DNA from: an uncultured Collinsella sp.
GTDB taxonomy: Bacteria > Actinomycetota > Coriobacteriia > Coriobacteriales > Coriobacteriaceae
Assembly: GCA_958437935.1 (NCBI GenBank)
Contig: CAUBPS010000005.1
Coordinates: forward strand, 1 to 64,000
DNA length: 64,000 bases
Reading direction: 5' to 3'
Shown: positions 11,691 through 20,008 of the stretch, piece by piece
Layout of the letters: each line of letters starts with the position of its first letter
Position numbering within the stretch: position 1 is the first letter of the stretch
Position numbers and translations under genes: made by a program
The notes under the pieces: model-generated
The model's input: only the letters and a program-made list of their open reading frames with translations
The model's database searches: none
Told to the model about the DNA's origin: nothing

Positions 11691-13289
11691 TTAGTTCTCC
11701 TCTGATCCAGAAACATCCGAATGGTGCTTGGCCATGAACTGATGCTTGAAGTCGCCGATGACGCGCAAGAGCTCAGCCTTGGTGTCATCATCGATCTTCT
11801 TGGCGCGAACCTTGTCGAGCAGCGAGCCAAAGCCATTGTCCATGTACTCGATGAGCTCGGCACGGAAGGGCAGCACGTCGGCGATCTCCAGGTCATCCAG
11901 GAAGCCCTCGTTGCCAGCGAACAGCGTAACGATCTGCTCGCCAACCTCAAACGGCTTGTAACGCGGCTGCTTCAGGAGCTCGGTCATGCGAGCACCATGG
12001 GTCAGCTGCTTCTGAGTAGCCTCGTCGAGGTCGGAGCCGAACTGCGTAAAGCCGGCGAGCTCCTGGTACGAAGCGAGGTCCAGGCGAAGGTTGCCGGCAA
12101 CCTGCTTCATAGCCTTAGTCTGAGCGTCGCCACCGACGCGGGACACGGAGATGCCCACGTCGACTGCCGGGCGCTGACCCTGGAAGAAGAGCTCGGACTG
12201 CAGGTAGATCTGACCATCGGTAATGGAAATGACGTTGGTCGGAATGTAGGCCGAGACGTCGCCGTCCTGGGTCTCGATGATCGGCAGTGCCGTCATGGAG
12301 CCATAACCGTTCTTCTTGGACATCTTGACGGCACGCTCGAGCAGACGAGAGTGCAGGTAGAAGATGTCGCCAGGATAGGCCTCGCGTCCGGGCGGACGAT
12401 GCAGCGTCAGCGACATCTGACGGTAGGCCACAGCCTGCTTGGACAGGTCGTCGTAGATGACGAGCACGTGGCCGCCGGGGTTGGTCTCGCTGGCGGGCTT
12501 GCCGTCCTCGCCGTTGTACATGAAGAACTCGCCGATAGCGGCACCGGCCATAGGCGCGATGTACTGCATAGGGGCGGAATCGGCAGCGGTGGCCGAAACG
12601 ATGATGGTGTAGTCGAGCGCACCGTGCTGAGCGAGGGTCTCGCGGATGTTGGCAACCGTGGAGGCCTTCTGGCCGATGGCGACATAGATGCAGACCATGC
12701 CCTTGCCGCGCTGGTTGAGGATAGCGTCGATGGCGATGGCGGTCTTACCGGTCTTACGGTCGCCGATGATGAGCTCACGCTGACCGCGGCCAATAGGCAC
12801 CATGGAGTCGATAGCGAGCAGACCGGTCTGAACCGGCTCGCACACCGGGGTACGATCGATGACGCCGGGAGCCTTGAACTCGATGGGGCGACGGTGCGTG
12901 GCGACGATGTCGCCCAGGCCGTCGATGGGCTGGCCGAGCGGATTGACGACGCGGCCGAGCATGGCACGGCTCACGGGGATATCCATAATGCGGCCAGTGG
13001 TGCGGCACTCGTCGCCTTCCTTAATGGAGTCGACGGCACCGAACAGAACGGCGCCGACCTCGTCACGGTCAAGGTTCTGGGCAAGGCCGAAGACGGTCTC
13101 ACCGGTATCGGAGCTCTTGAACTCCAGAAGCTCGCCTGCCATGGCGCTCTTGAGGCCGGAGACGCGCGCGATGCCGTCGCCTACCTCGTCGACCGTTGAA
13201 ACCTCATGCGTATCGACCGTCGCGGAGAGGCTCGTGAGCTGCTCCTGCAGTTTCTTGGCGATATCCTGGGCATTGAGGGTTTCGGACAT
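11691..13289 (-). CDS. atpA: ATP synthase F1 alpha subunit
   Basis: Non-catalytic nucleotide-binding subunit of F1 (532 aa). The P-loop is GDRKTGKT (176-183), with QRELIIG before it and the arginine-finger region further on (VGGDAQ followed by MKQVAG). The C-terminal tail is longer and more charged than in E. coli. It overlaps the atpH stop by one base. Neighbours on both sides are ATP synthase genes. Confidence 0.98.
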   Translation of the reverse strand: MSETLNAQDIAKKLQEQLTSLSATVDTHEVSTVDEVGDGIARVSGLKSAMAGELLEFKSSDTGETVFGLAQNLDRDEVGAVLFGAVDSIKEGDECRTTGRIMDIPVSRAMLGRVVNPLGQPIDGLGDIVATHRRPIEFKAPGVIDRTPVCEPVQTGLLAIDSMVPIGRGQRELIIGDRKTGKTAIAIDAILNQRGKGMVCIYVAIGQKASTVANIRETLAQHGALDYTIIVSATAADSAPMQYIAPMAGAAIGEFFMYNGEDGKPASETNPGGHVLVIYDDLSKQAVAYRQMSLTLHRPPGREAYPGDIFYLHSRLLERAVKMSKKNGYGSMTALPIIETQDGDVSAYIPTNVISITDGQIYLQSELFFQGQRPAVDVGISVSRVGGDAQTKAMKQVAGNLRLDLASYQELAGFTQFGSDLDEATQKQLTHGARMTELLKQPRYKPFEVGEQIVTLFAGNEGFLDDLEIADVLPFRAELIEYMDNGFGSLLDKVRAKKIDDDTKAELLRVIGDFKHQFMAKHHSDVSGSEEN

Positions 13290-13765
13290 TAGGCTTCACC
13301 TCCGTACGAATTAGCAGAGTTTGCGAGGGTCTCCTGCGCGATGCGCAGCTGCGTCTTGACGGAAATGTCACGACGCTCGCCGCGGGCCTCGAGCACCAGG
13401 CCGCCCACGATAGACGGGTCAACCTGCTCGATAAGGAATACCTTGCGGCCGAAGTCCTGCTCGCATTTCTTAGTGATGGTTTGACGCAGCTCGTCGTCGA
13501 GCGGGATCGCCGTGGTGACGGTCACGCCCACTACATCCTCGTCTTCCTCGGCAACATACTTAAAGGCAGCTGCCACCTTGGGAAGAAGGTCGAGCTGGTC
13601 GCGCTTGGACATGGTGTCGAGCACGGCGATGATCTCGGGGCTGGCGGAAGCCAAGCGCTCGATCATCTCGAGGTCCTCGAACACATGGTTCTCGGCCTTG
13701 GCGGCTTCCAGAAGGGAGCGCGCGTAGGTCTCGAGCACCTTGTCCTGATAGCGGCTAGTCGGCAT
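13289..13765 (-). CDS. atpH: ATP synthase F1 delta subunit
   Basis: Peripheral-stalk protein joining the b subunit to the top of F1 (158 aa, somewhat shorter than the usual 175-180). The N-terminal YARSLLEAA and the C-terminal [15 protein letters not shown] block are characteristic OSCP/delta features. It overlaps atpF by 11 nt and atpA by one base. The shortness comes mainly from the N-terminal domain. Confidence 0.93.
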   Translation of the reverse strand: MPTSRYQDKVLETYARSLLEAAKAENHVFEDLEMIERLASASPEIIAVLDTMSKRDQLDLLPKVAAAFKYVAEEDEDVVGVTVTTAIPLDDELRQTITKKCEQDFGRKVFLIEQVDPSIVGGLVLEARGERRDISVKTQLRIAQETLANSANSYGGEA

Positions 13766-14357
13766 TCAGGCTACCTGCTTCCTGGATGTAGCGCTCGATG
13801 AGCTTCTTCTGCTCGGCATCGTCCTCGAGTGCCTCGCCCACGATCTTGGTGGCGACGGCAACGGACAGGTCGGCGATGGAGCTCGCGGCACCGGCGTAAA
13901 TGGACTTGCGCTCGTCCTCGACGGTCGTATGGGCCTTGGCGATGATCTCCTCGGCCTCCTTGTGAGCAGCCTCGATGATACGGGCGCGCTCGGACTCGGC
14001 GTCCTTACGGGCCTCGAGAACGATGTCGGCAGCCTGACGACGGGCGTCGGTGACGATCGAGTCGGACTCAGCGCGCTTGGCGATAGCCTCCTGCTTGGTC
14101 TTCTCGGCCTCGTCGAGGCTCTCCTCGATCTTCTTGCCGCGCTCCTCCATGGTTTTCATGATGCCCGGCAGGGCGACCTTGGCCAGCACGATCCAGATAA
14201 TCAGGAAGGCGATAAGCGCCGGGATGAACTCCGCCATCTTAGGGATGAGGATGTCCGCACCGGCAGCGCCGTCCTCAGCGAACGCGGAAACCGGCATGAG
14301 CAGCGCGGCCGCGGACGCGGAGAGTGCGATCGCGCTCTTCTGGGATGAAAGATTCAT
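13755..14357 (-). CDS. atpF: ATP synthase F0 b subunit with N-terminal signal-like extension
   Basis: Peripheral stalk of F1F0 (200 aa; typical 155-175). The expected membrane helix is at about 44-66 (FIPALIAFLIIWIVL) and is followed by a long charged coiled coil (about 70-180). Unusually, residues 1-27 form a second hydrophobic stretch ending in SAFA followed by EDG, which looks exactly like a cleavable Sec signal peptide. This would place the mature N-terminus outside, matching normal b topology. The start is fixed by the spacing to atpE. Whether the extension is cleaved is unknown. Confidence 0.93.
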   Translation of the reverse strand: MNLSSQKSAIALSASAAALLMPVSAFAEDGAAGADILIPKMAEFIPALIAFLIIWIVLAKVALPGIMKTMEERGKKIEESLDEAEKTKQEAIAKRAESDSIVTDARRQAADIVLEARKDAESERARIIEAAHKEAEEIIAKAHTTVEDERKSIYAGAASSIADLSVAVATKIVGEALEDDAEQKKLIERYIQEAGSLNAD

Positions 14358-14372
14358 ACTTGACGCTCCGTG

Positions 14373-14567
14373 CTATTTAACGATCAGCGCGACAACGAAG
14401 CCGATCAGAGCCAGAGCCTCGCCGAAGGCGGAGCCCATGATGAAGACGGTGAACACGCGGCCCTGGACCTCAGGCTGACGGGCCATAGCACCCGTAGCAC
14501 CCAGAGCAGACAGGCCGATAGCAAGACCAGCGCCGATAACACCGAGACCGTAACCGATAACTCCCAC
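14373..14567 (-). CDS. atpE: ATP synthase F0 c subunit
   Basis: Proteolipid of the ion-translocating ring (64 aa, short for the family at 70-80). Helix 1 carries the glycine motif GAGLAIG, the polar loop is ARQPE (29-33), and helix 2 has the ion-binding Glu50 in GEALALIG. Glu followed by Ala, and no Na+-site Gln/Ser set, suggest proton coupling. The GTG start at 14567 follows AAAGGAGGAATC, the strongest ribosome site in the operon, as expected for a subunit made in many copies. Confidence 0.95.
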   Translation of the reverse strand: MGVIGYGLGVIGAGLAIGLSALGATGAMARQPEVQGRVFTVFIMGSAFGEALALIGFVVALIVK

Positions 14568-14692
14568 GATTCCTCCTTTGTCGTGCGTGTCTTATTTCAC
14601 GCAGGATAACCTTTTTTTATAACTGCCGGGCTCCATGGGTACGGGCACCGGCGGTTTAACGAATTGCTTACCTTTAAGGCGCGAGCGGAAGA

Positions 14693-15496
14693 CTACTCCT
14701 CCTCCGCGACCTCCTCTGCCTCGGAGACATACACGGCGGTAAGGACCGTGAAGACGTAAGCCTGGATGGCGCCGACCACAAGCTCGATCGCATAGATCAG
14801 GATGAGGATGGCAAGCCAGGCTAGCGAAGGCAGGGCGCCAACGGCGTGGGCCGCGGAAACCTGCTGAAGCAGCGGCTGCATGAACATGCTCGCCATGATG
14901 GCGAACGAGCCCATGACCACGTGTCCTGCGAACATGTTGCAGAACAGACGGACGGCGAGCGTGATGAGGCGCAGGAAGGTCGAGAAGAGCTCGACGACCC
15001 ACACGAGCACGTTCATCGGGAAGCTCACGCCCTGCGGGGCGAGGCTCTTGATGTAGCCGATCACGCCGTGAGCCTTGCATCCGTAATAGATGAAGTACAC
15101 GAAGGCGAAGATGGCGAGCGCGGCGGTGGAGCCGATTGCGCCGGTGCCGGGCTTCATTCCCGGGATCAGGCCGATCATGTTATTAATCAGGATGAACAGG
15201 AAAAGCGAGCACAGGAACGGGAAGTGCTTCTTCCAGTTCTCACCCACGACGCCCTTGCCGATATCGTTCTCGACGTACTCGATGATGTACTCGAAACCGT
15301 TGACGAAGAAGCCCTTGGGAACCAGGGTCTGCCTCTTCTTGAACACGGCCAGGACGATCAGGAGCACGATCGTGGAGACGATCAGCCAAAACGAGTACTG
15401 CGTGATGCCGCAGCTCAGATCGCCCACGACAGGGGTGGAGCTGAACTCGCTGACCAGATGATTAATCTCATCAGGCAGCTTTTCAAAAATTTCCAC
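14693..15496 (-). CDS. atpB: ATP synthase F0 a subunit
   Basis: Stator channel subunit (267 aa, about 5-6 membrane helices). The essential arginine is R183 in LAVRLFCNMFAGH, and the last helix region (AYVFTVLTAVY) is conserved. It ends in an acidic EEVAEEE tail. A 125-nt gap before atpE is larger than elsewhere in the operon and may hold a translational or processing signal, though no clear hairpin was found there. Confidence 0.96.
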   Translation of the reverse strand: MEIFEKLPDEINHLVSEFSSTPVVGDLSCGITQYSFWLIVSTIVLLIVLAVFKKRQTLVPKGFFVNGFEYIIEYVENDIGKGVVGENWKKHFPFLCSLFLFILINNMIGLIPGMKPGTGAIGSTAALAIFAFVYFIYYGCKAHGVIGYIKSLAPQGVSFPMNVLVWVVELFSTFLRLITLAVRLFCNMFAGHVVMGSFAIMASMFMQPLLQQVSAAHAVGALPSLAWLAILILIYAIELVVGAIQAYVFTVLTAVYVSEAEEVAEEE

Positions 15497-15499
15497 GAC

Positions 15500-15823
15500 T
15501 TACCTTTCGACCTCATGAGGATCTCGCAGCGCCTTGGCGACGCGAACCGCGCAGGCGGCCATAAAGGCCACGAAGCCGATCGCCTCGCCCAGGAGGAACA
15601 TGCGAAATGCCTCTCCGAACAACACAAACACGACCAAGGTAAAGACGAGCAGGGCGATTGCCGAGACCGCCAGACTCACCATACCCTTGAGCATGTCCGC
15701 ATTCTGCTTATCGTCAAGAACCGGCTTGAGCGTAAAGACAAAGGGAAGGAAGGCAATTGCGCCCGCGATGGCGCCTGCAACGATAGCGAGCAGATCGGCT
15801 ATCTGAAACACTGGCGTCCTCAC
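15500..15823 (-). CDS. AtpI-like small membrane protein heading the atp operon
   Basis: A 107-aa protein with three or four hydrophobic segments (about 8-32, 48-70, 75-95) and a charged tail, just ahead of atpB. Position and topology fit the poorly conserved AtpI/ATP-synthase I group, thought to assist ring assembly or Mg uptake. No diagnostic motif is present, so the call rests largely on context. The first possible start is GTG 15823; an alternative GTG at 15811 has GAGG at better spacing. Confidence 0.65.
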   Translation of the reverse strand: MRTPVFQIADLLAIVAGAIAGAIAFLPFVFTLKPVLDDKQNADMLKGMVSLAVSAIALLVFTLVVFVLFGEAFRMFLLGEAIGFVAFMAACAVRVAKALRDPHEVER

Positions 15824-16092
15824 TTTCCCTCTTTAACGCTTCCCAGAACAGTTCCCGCCAAACATTGGTGACTATTGTACGAGCCAATCGCTAAAGTACA
15901 ACCGAAAAAGCATCGGTTAATACGCACCTGTTCGTTTTCTTAAGACCTTCTTTATGCCGCAGGTAGGTAATACGTTTTTCTCGAACCCCTCTAGGCTAAA
16001 CGTCCGTTAACAGGAGTGCGCGTGGACGTCTTTTGCTCGCCCGCGCGCACCATTTCTTCGTATTTGTGACCGTAGCCGACAAGGCCCGACAA
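15824..16092 (-). promoter_or_regulatory. atp operon promoter region
   Basis: A 269-nt non-coding gap between upp and the atp operon. The best sigma-70-type match on the minus strand is TTGTAC (15901-15896), 16 nt, TACAAT (15879-15874), placing the start roughly 45 nt upstream of the AtpI-like gene. A good -10 but poor -35. No strong terminator for upp was found in the remaining stretch. Confidence 0.5.
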
Positions 16093-16740
16093 CTAGAGCG
16101 TGCCGTAGATGCGGTCGCCGGCGTCGCCCAGGCCGGGAACGATGTAGGCGGCCTCGTTGAGATGGTCATCGATGGCGCACGTATAAATATGTACGTCAGG
16201 ATCCTTCTCGGTCAGCGACTTGAGGCCCTCGGGCGCGGCGACGATGCACAGCATGCGGATGTCCTTGACACCGCGCTCGCGCAAGTAGCTGATAGCCATC
16301 TCGGCCGAACCGCCCGTGGCGAGCATGGGGTCGACAACCAGGCAGATGCGTTGGTCGATATCCTTGGGCATCTTGCAGTAGTACTCATGCGGCTCGTGGG
16401 TGACCTCGTCGCGCTCCATGCCGATGTGGCCCACGCGGGCAGAGGGTACCAGGTCGAGGATGCCGTCGACCATGCCAAGGCCCGCACGAAGGATGGGAAC
16501 GATGGCGAGCTTTTTGCCGGCAAGCTGCTTAAACGTGGCGGTGGTGATGGGGGTCTCGACCTCGACGTCTTCCATAGGCAGGTCGCGCATGGCCTCGTAG
16601 CCGTCAAAAAGCGCGAGTTCGCGCACGAGCTGACGGAACTGGTTGGTGCCGGTGTTTTTGTCGCGCAGGATCGACAGCTTGTGCTGGACGAGCGGGTGAT
16701 CGACAAGCGTCACACGGGACGCATCGTAGGTGACGGTCAT
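16093..16740 (-). CDS. upp: Uracil phosphoribosyltransferase
   Basis: Pyrimidine salvage enzyme making UMP from uracil and PRPP (215 aa, cytoplasmic). The PRPP loop [12 protein letters not shown] (135-146) and the C-terminal uracil-binding block ([14 protein letters not shown]) are intact. Start ATG 16740 was chosen because AAAGGGG is about 10 nt upstream and [10 protein letters not shown] gives a normal length; the longer frame to 16809 is leader. A small hairpin in the leader (GCCTTG-TCAG-CAAGGC then TTTT, about 16775-16792) could be an attenuator, but this is weak. The upp-atp linkage is conserved in many Gram-positives. Confidence 0.97.
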   Translation of the reverse strand: MTVTYDASRVTLVDHPLVQHKLSILRDKNTGTNQFRQLVRELALFDGYEAMRDLPMEDVEVETPITTATFKQLAGKKLAIVPILRAGLGMVDGILDLVPSARVGHIGMERDEVTHEPHEYYCKMPKDIDQRICLVVDPMLATGGSAEMAISYLRERGVKDIRMLCIVAAPEGLKSLTEKDPDVHIYTCAIDDHLNEAAYIVPGLGDAGDRIYGTL

Positions 16741-16863
16741 GGGTTGATTGCCCCTTTCGTTGCGGCCGCAAAACGGCCTTGCTGACAAGGCGCGCAGCAA
16801 TGTCGCCACCGCACGCCATGCATTAGTTTAGCGGTTTGTTGTATCGAGCAGCCCATCGCGGCC

Positions 16864-18405
16864 CTACTGTGCGGTACTGAGCGAGCGCTTGACTGCATCA
16901 CGCCAGCCCGCAAGGTTTTGCTCGCGGCGCTCGGCGGACATGTGGGGAAGGAAGGTCCTAACGATCTGGGCATTTTGCTCCAGCTCTTCCAGGTCTTCCC
17001 AATAGCCGACGGCAAGACCCGCCAAGTACGCGGCACCGATTGCCGTGGTCTCCACCGTCTCGCATTGCAGCACGGGGATATCCAGCAGGTCGGCCTGGAA
17101 TTGCATGATGAACTCGTTGCGCGAGGCACCGCCATCGACAGACAGGCGCTCAATCGAAAGCCCCACGTCCTGCTCCATGGCGCGCAGCACGTCGTAGCTC
17201 TGATATGCCATGGATTCGCAGGCGGCACGTACGATGGTCGCACGGCTCGAGGCGCCGGTCAGACCGCACACGATACCGCGAGCATGCGGGTCCCACCAGG
17301 GAGCACCCAAACCCGCAAAGGCCGGAACGAAGTAGCAGCCCTCGTTGTCGCTAATCGAAGCGGCGAGTTGTGCCGACTCGCTCACGCTCGAGATGATGCC
17401 CATGTTGTTGCGAAGCCAGTTCATCGTTGAGCCGGCGGCAAAAATAGAGCCCTCGAGCGCATAGCTGACTTTGCCGTCCGCAGCGATACCGATGGTGGAG
17501 ACCAGGCCATTCTTGGATTCGACGATCTCGTCGCCGGTGTTCATGAGCATAAAGCAACCCGTGCCATAGGTGTTTTTGGTCTGGCCGGGACGGAAACAGC
17601 AGTGGCCGAACAGCGACGCCTGTTGGTCACCCGCCACGCCCATGATGGGCGGCATGTTGGTCATGATGTCGCTCGCGACGCGGCCGTAGTCGCCCGAGCT
17701 CCAGCGAACCTCGGGCATCATGGAACGTGGAACGTCAAAGAGTGCCAGCAGGTCGTCGTCCCAATCGAGCGTATGGATATTAAAGAGTGCCGTGCGGCTG
17801 GCATTGGTGTAGTCGGTGGCAAAGACCTGGCCGCCGGTGAGGTTGTAGATGAGCCAGGTGTCGATGGTGCCAAACATGAGGTCGCCCGCCGCCGCGCTTT
17901 CGCGTGCGCCGTCGACGTTGTCGAGAATCCACTGCACCTTGGAGGCCGAGAAATACGGGTCGAGCGTGAGTCCCGTGCGGGAGCGCACCAGCCCTTCTGC
18001 GCCCTGCTCGACAAGCTCGTCGATCAGAGGTGCGGTACGGCGGCACTGCCATACGATAGCGTTATAGATCGGCTGACCGCTCACGCGATCCCAGACCACC
18101 GTGGTCTCGCGCTGGTTGGAGATGCCGATGGCGGCAATGCGGTCGGAGTGGATACCGCTCTTAAACTGGACTTCCATCATGACGGCGATCTGGCTAGCAA
18201 GGACCGCCATGGGGTCTTGCTCCACCCAGCCGGGACGCGGGAAGCTGGTTTTGACGCTGCGACGTGCCTGCGCGACGATGCATCCGTACTCGTCGACGAT
18301 GGTCGCAAGTACCGAGGTGGTGCCGCAGTCGAGCGCCATGATGTAGGAACCGCCAAAGTCAAACGAGGCATCTTCCATGCCCAGGCTGCCCAGATTCAAC
18401 GACAT
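16864..18405 (-). CDS. glpK: Glycerol kinase
   Basis: FGGY-family kinase phosphorylating glycerol to glycerol 3-phosphate (513 aa). The ATP-binding start is ALDCGTTS (24-31), with Cys where GlpK usually has Gln (DQGTTS). The glycerol-contact segments GWVEQDP and SNQRETT, and the family signature region (GLGAPWWDPHARG), are all present. The N-terminus is about 20 residues longer than usual; M10 is an alternative start. It sits between tsaC and upp, without the transporter or dehydrogenase genes usually found with glpK, and starts 13 nt after tsaC, so it is probably read with it. Confidence 0.94.
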   Translation of the reverse strand: MSLNLGSLGMEDASFDFGGSYIMALDCGTTSVLATIVDEYGCIVAQARRSVKTSFPRPGWVEQDPMAVLASQIAVMMEVQFKSGIHSDRIAAIGISNQRETTVVWDRVSGQPIYNAIVWQCRRTAPLIDELVEQGAEGLVRSRTGLTLDPYFSASKVQWILDNVDGARESAAAGDLMFGTIDTWLIYNLTGGQVFATDYTNASRTALFNIHTLDWDDDLLALFDVPRSMMPEVRWSSGDYGRVASDIMTNMPPIMGVAGDQQASLFGHCCFRPGQTKNTYGTGCFMLMNTGDEIVESKNGLVSTIGIAADGKVSYALEGSIFAAGSTMNWLRNNMGIISSVSESAQLAASISDNEGCYFVPAFAGLGAPWWDPHARGIVCGLTGASSRATIVRAACESMAYQSYDVLRAMEQDVGLSIERLSVDGGASRNEFIMQFQADLLDIPVLQCETVETTAIGAAYLAGLAVGYWEDLEELEQNAQIVRTFLPHMSAERREQNLAGWRDAVKRSLSTAQ

Positions 18406-18418
18406 CGCTTAAACCTTT

Positions 18419-19162
18419 CTATTGCATCGGGTCGGACAGGACCCGTTCGATCTCTGATGCGGGAAGTGCGCCTTGGCGCAGGATCTGGAGCCCGCCGTGC
18501 TGAAACGACACGATGGTCGAGGCGTCGCGACACGGGGTCTCACCGGCGTCGACGGCAACATCGACCCCCTCCAGGATGCGACCCTCCACCGTGATAAAAC
18601 TTGCCGGCGCGGGCGCGCCATGCGTGTTGGCGCTGGTGCAGGCAAGGGGGCTGCCACAAGCGCGAATGAGCGCCTGCACCACGGGCGAGGCCGAAGCGCG
18701 AAGTGCCACCGTGTCGTCGGCAGCGCGCATAAAGGTCGGCACGCAGGGGGCTGCCTTGACCACGATAGTCAGGGCTCCCGGCCAGCATCGTCGCGCGAGT
18801 ATGCGGGCATCTTCCGGGATATCCACGCCATAGCGGTCGAGTGCTTCGACGCCATCGACCAGCCAAGCGACGGTTTGCGTGAGTTCACGTTGCTTGAGAG
18901 TGAAGATACGGCGATAGCCGGTGCCGAGCGCAGGAACTGCGGCGCCATTGACGGCAGCCTGCGGATCGCGCGGCCACGATGGGAATTCGCTTGTATCTTG
19001 GGGCACGGCGTCCGAGAAGGCGTTGACTGCCACGGCGACACCGTAGACGGTCTCGGTCGGGATCAAAGCCAGGCCGCCGCGGCCGAGCACCTCGGCCGTG
19101 CGCTCGACGGCAAGCCGATGCGGCTCGCGCGTTCCCTCGTATACCCGATAGACCGTCTGCAT
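18419..19162 (-). CDS. tsaC: Threonylcarbamoyl-AMP synthase (Sua5/YrdC/YwlC family)
   Basis: Makes threonylcarbamoyl-AMP for the t6A modification at position 37 of ANN-decoding tRNAs (247 aa). Visible family segments are PTETVYG (35-41), TLKQRELTQ near residue 90, RCWPGALTIV and the TSANTHG loop. The stretch between the first two motifs (about 45 aa) is longer than in the Escherichia coli enzyme. The C-terminal Sua5 domain is absent, so this is the short TsaC type. In the ancestral order it follows prmC; here hicAB sits between the two. Confidence 0.9.
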   Translation of the reverse strand: MQTVYRVYEGTREPHRLAVERTAEVLGRGGLALIPTETVYGVAVAVNAFSDAVPQDTSEFPSWPRDPQAAVNGAAVPALGTGYRRIFTLKQRELTQTVAWLVDGVEALDRYGVDIPEDARILARRCWPGALTIVVKAAPCVPTFMRAADDTVALRASASPVVQALIRACGSPLACTSANTHGAPAPASFITVEGRILEGVDVAVDAGETPCRDASTIVSFQHGGLQILRQGALPASEIERVLSDPMQ

Positions 19163-19296
19163 GTGTATGCCAGCCCCTTACGCTCTGGTGCAAGTTTGTT
19201 TACTGTGGGGCATTCTCGCACGAAACGTTCAACCTATTTGCCCAGAGCGCATGTTGGTTTGGTGAGCGGCTCTAGTAGTCGGTGAAAGTGAGGGGG

Positions 19297-19743
19297 TTAT
19301 TGGACGGCTACGAACTTCTTTGGTCTTCCGGCGTGACGTTCTTGGGCGGCGTAACGCTCGATACTGTCTATCGTTATCATCCGACGGCCGTCGACGAGTT
19401 CAACATCGAGTTTGCCGGCTTTGACCAGCGCGGTAATCCGCGGAGCGGAGACTTTGAGGTCCAGCGCTGCGTCTTTAAATGTTCGGCACGCCGCTTCCCG
19501 AGCGTCCTCGTGGTCGATTTCGACTGAAAGGGCCACGACCTCGGCCGAGCGTTCGTACCCTGCCGGAGTCAAACCGTTGTTGAGGTCGTCGGCCAAAAAC
19601 GCCATCAGTGCCTCGGTGGCATGGGCAATCGCTTCTTCGCGCGTATCGCCATCGGCAAAGGCGCCGGGAATCTGCGGGAAGCTAGCGCAGTAACCGTCGT
19701 CTTCCTTTATGAGAACGCAGTCATAAGTAAATCGCTGCCTCAT
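19297..19743 (-). CDS. hicB: HicB-family antitoxin with DNA-binding domain
   Basis: Antitoxin partner of HicA (148 aa). The N-terminal partial RNase-H fold has the typical YPQIPGAFADGDT-like block (here FPQIPGAFADG followed by REEAIAHATEAL), and the C-terminal part (about 85-140) resembles a helical DNA-binding domain with VSAPRITALVKAG. ATG 19743 is chosen because GGAGG is 5 nt upstream. It follows hicA by 11 nt. It should neutralise HicA and repress the pair, probably at the palindrome at 19965-19986. Confidence 0.88.
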   Translation of the reverse strand: MRQRFTYDCVLIKEDDGYCASFPQIPGAFADGDTREEAIAHATEALMAFLADDLNNGLTPAGYERSAEVVALSVEIDHEDAREAACRTFKDAALDLKVSAPRITALVKAGKLDVELVDGRRMITIDSIERYAAQERHAGRPKKFVAVQ

Positions 19744-19754
19744 TTTGCCTCCAA

Positions 19755-19940
19755 CTACCATCCAGCTTGGCGACGAATACTTGCCCACGTGCCCTTCTTT
19801 GGTCGATCACCACCAGAGCCGTTCACGGTGATAACACGGTCACCAGAAACGTACTTAGCATGACTACCGACTTGCGCGACCTTCACGAATCCATCGTGCT
19901 TGAGTAGGGCAATGATTTCCCGAAAGGTAGGAGGTTGCAT
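19755..19940 (-). CDS. hicA: HicA-family toxin (mRNA interferase)
   Basis: Small double-stranded-RNA-binding-fold toxin (61 aa, typical 55-80) that cleaves mRNA when free of HicB. The catalytic His is in GSHAKY (25-30), and the segment DRPKKGTWASIRRQAG matches the family C-terminus (usually GTLRSIL.Q). GAGGTCGGCCC precedes ATG 19940. Gene order toxin-antitoxin and spacing are standard for hicAB. Confidence 0.9.
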   Translation of the reverse strand: MQPPTFREIIALLKHDGFVKVAQVGSHAKYVSGDRVITVNGSGGDRPKKGTWASIRRQAGW

Positions 19941-19964
19941 GGGCCGACCTCTTTCAGCCGTCCT

Positions 19965-19994
19965 AATTATAAACTACTTTATAATTTTTGCTAA
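19965..19994 (-). promoter_or_regulatory. hicAB promoter with overlapping palindromic operator
   Basis: On the minus strand, TTAGCA (19994-19989), 17 nt, TATAAT (19971-19966). A perfect palindrome, AATTATAAA-GTAG-TTTATAATT (19986-19965), covers the -10 box, the classic layout for autorepression by the antitoxin. The region is strikingly AT-rich compared with the flanking genes. Confidence 0.75.
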
Positions 19995-20008
19995 CCAGTT
20001 AATAAATA

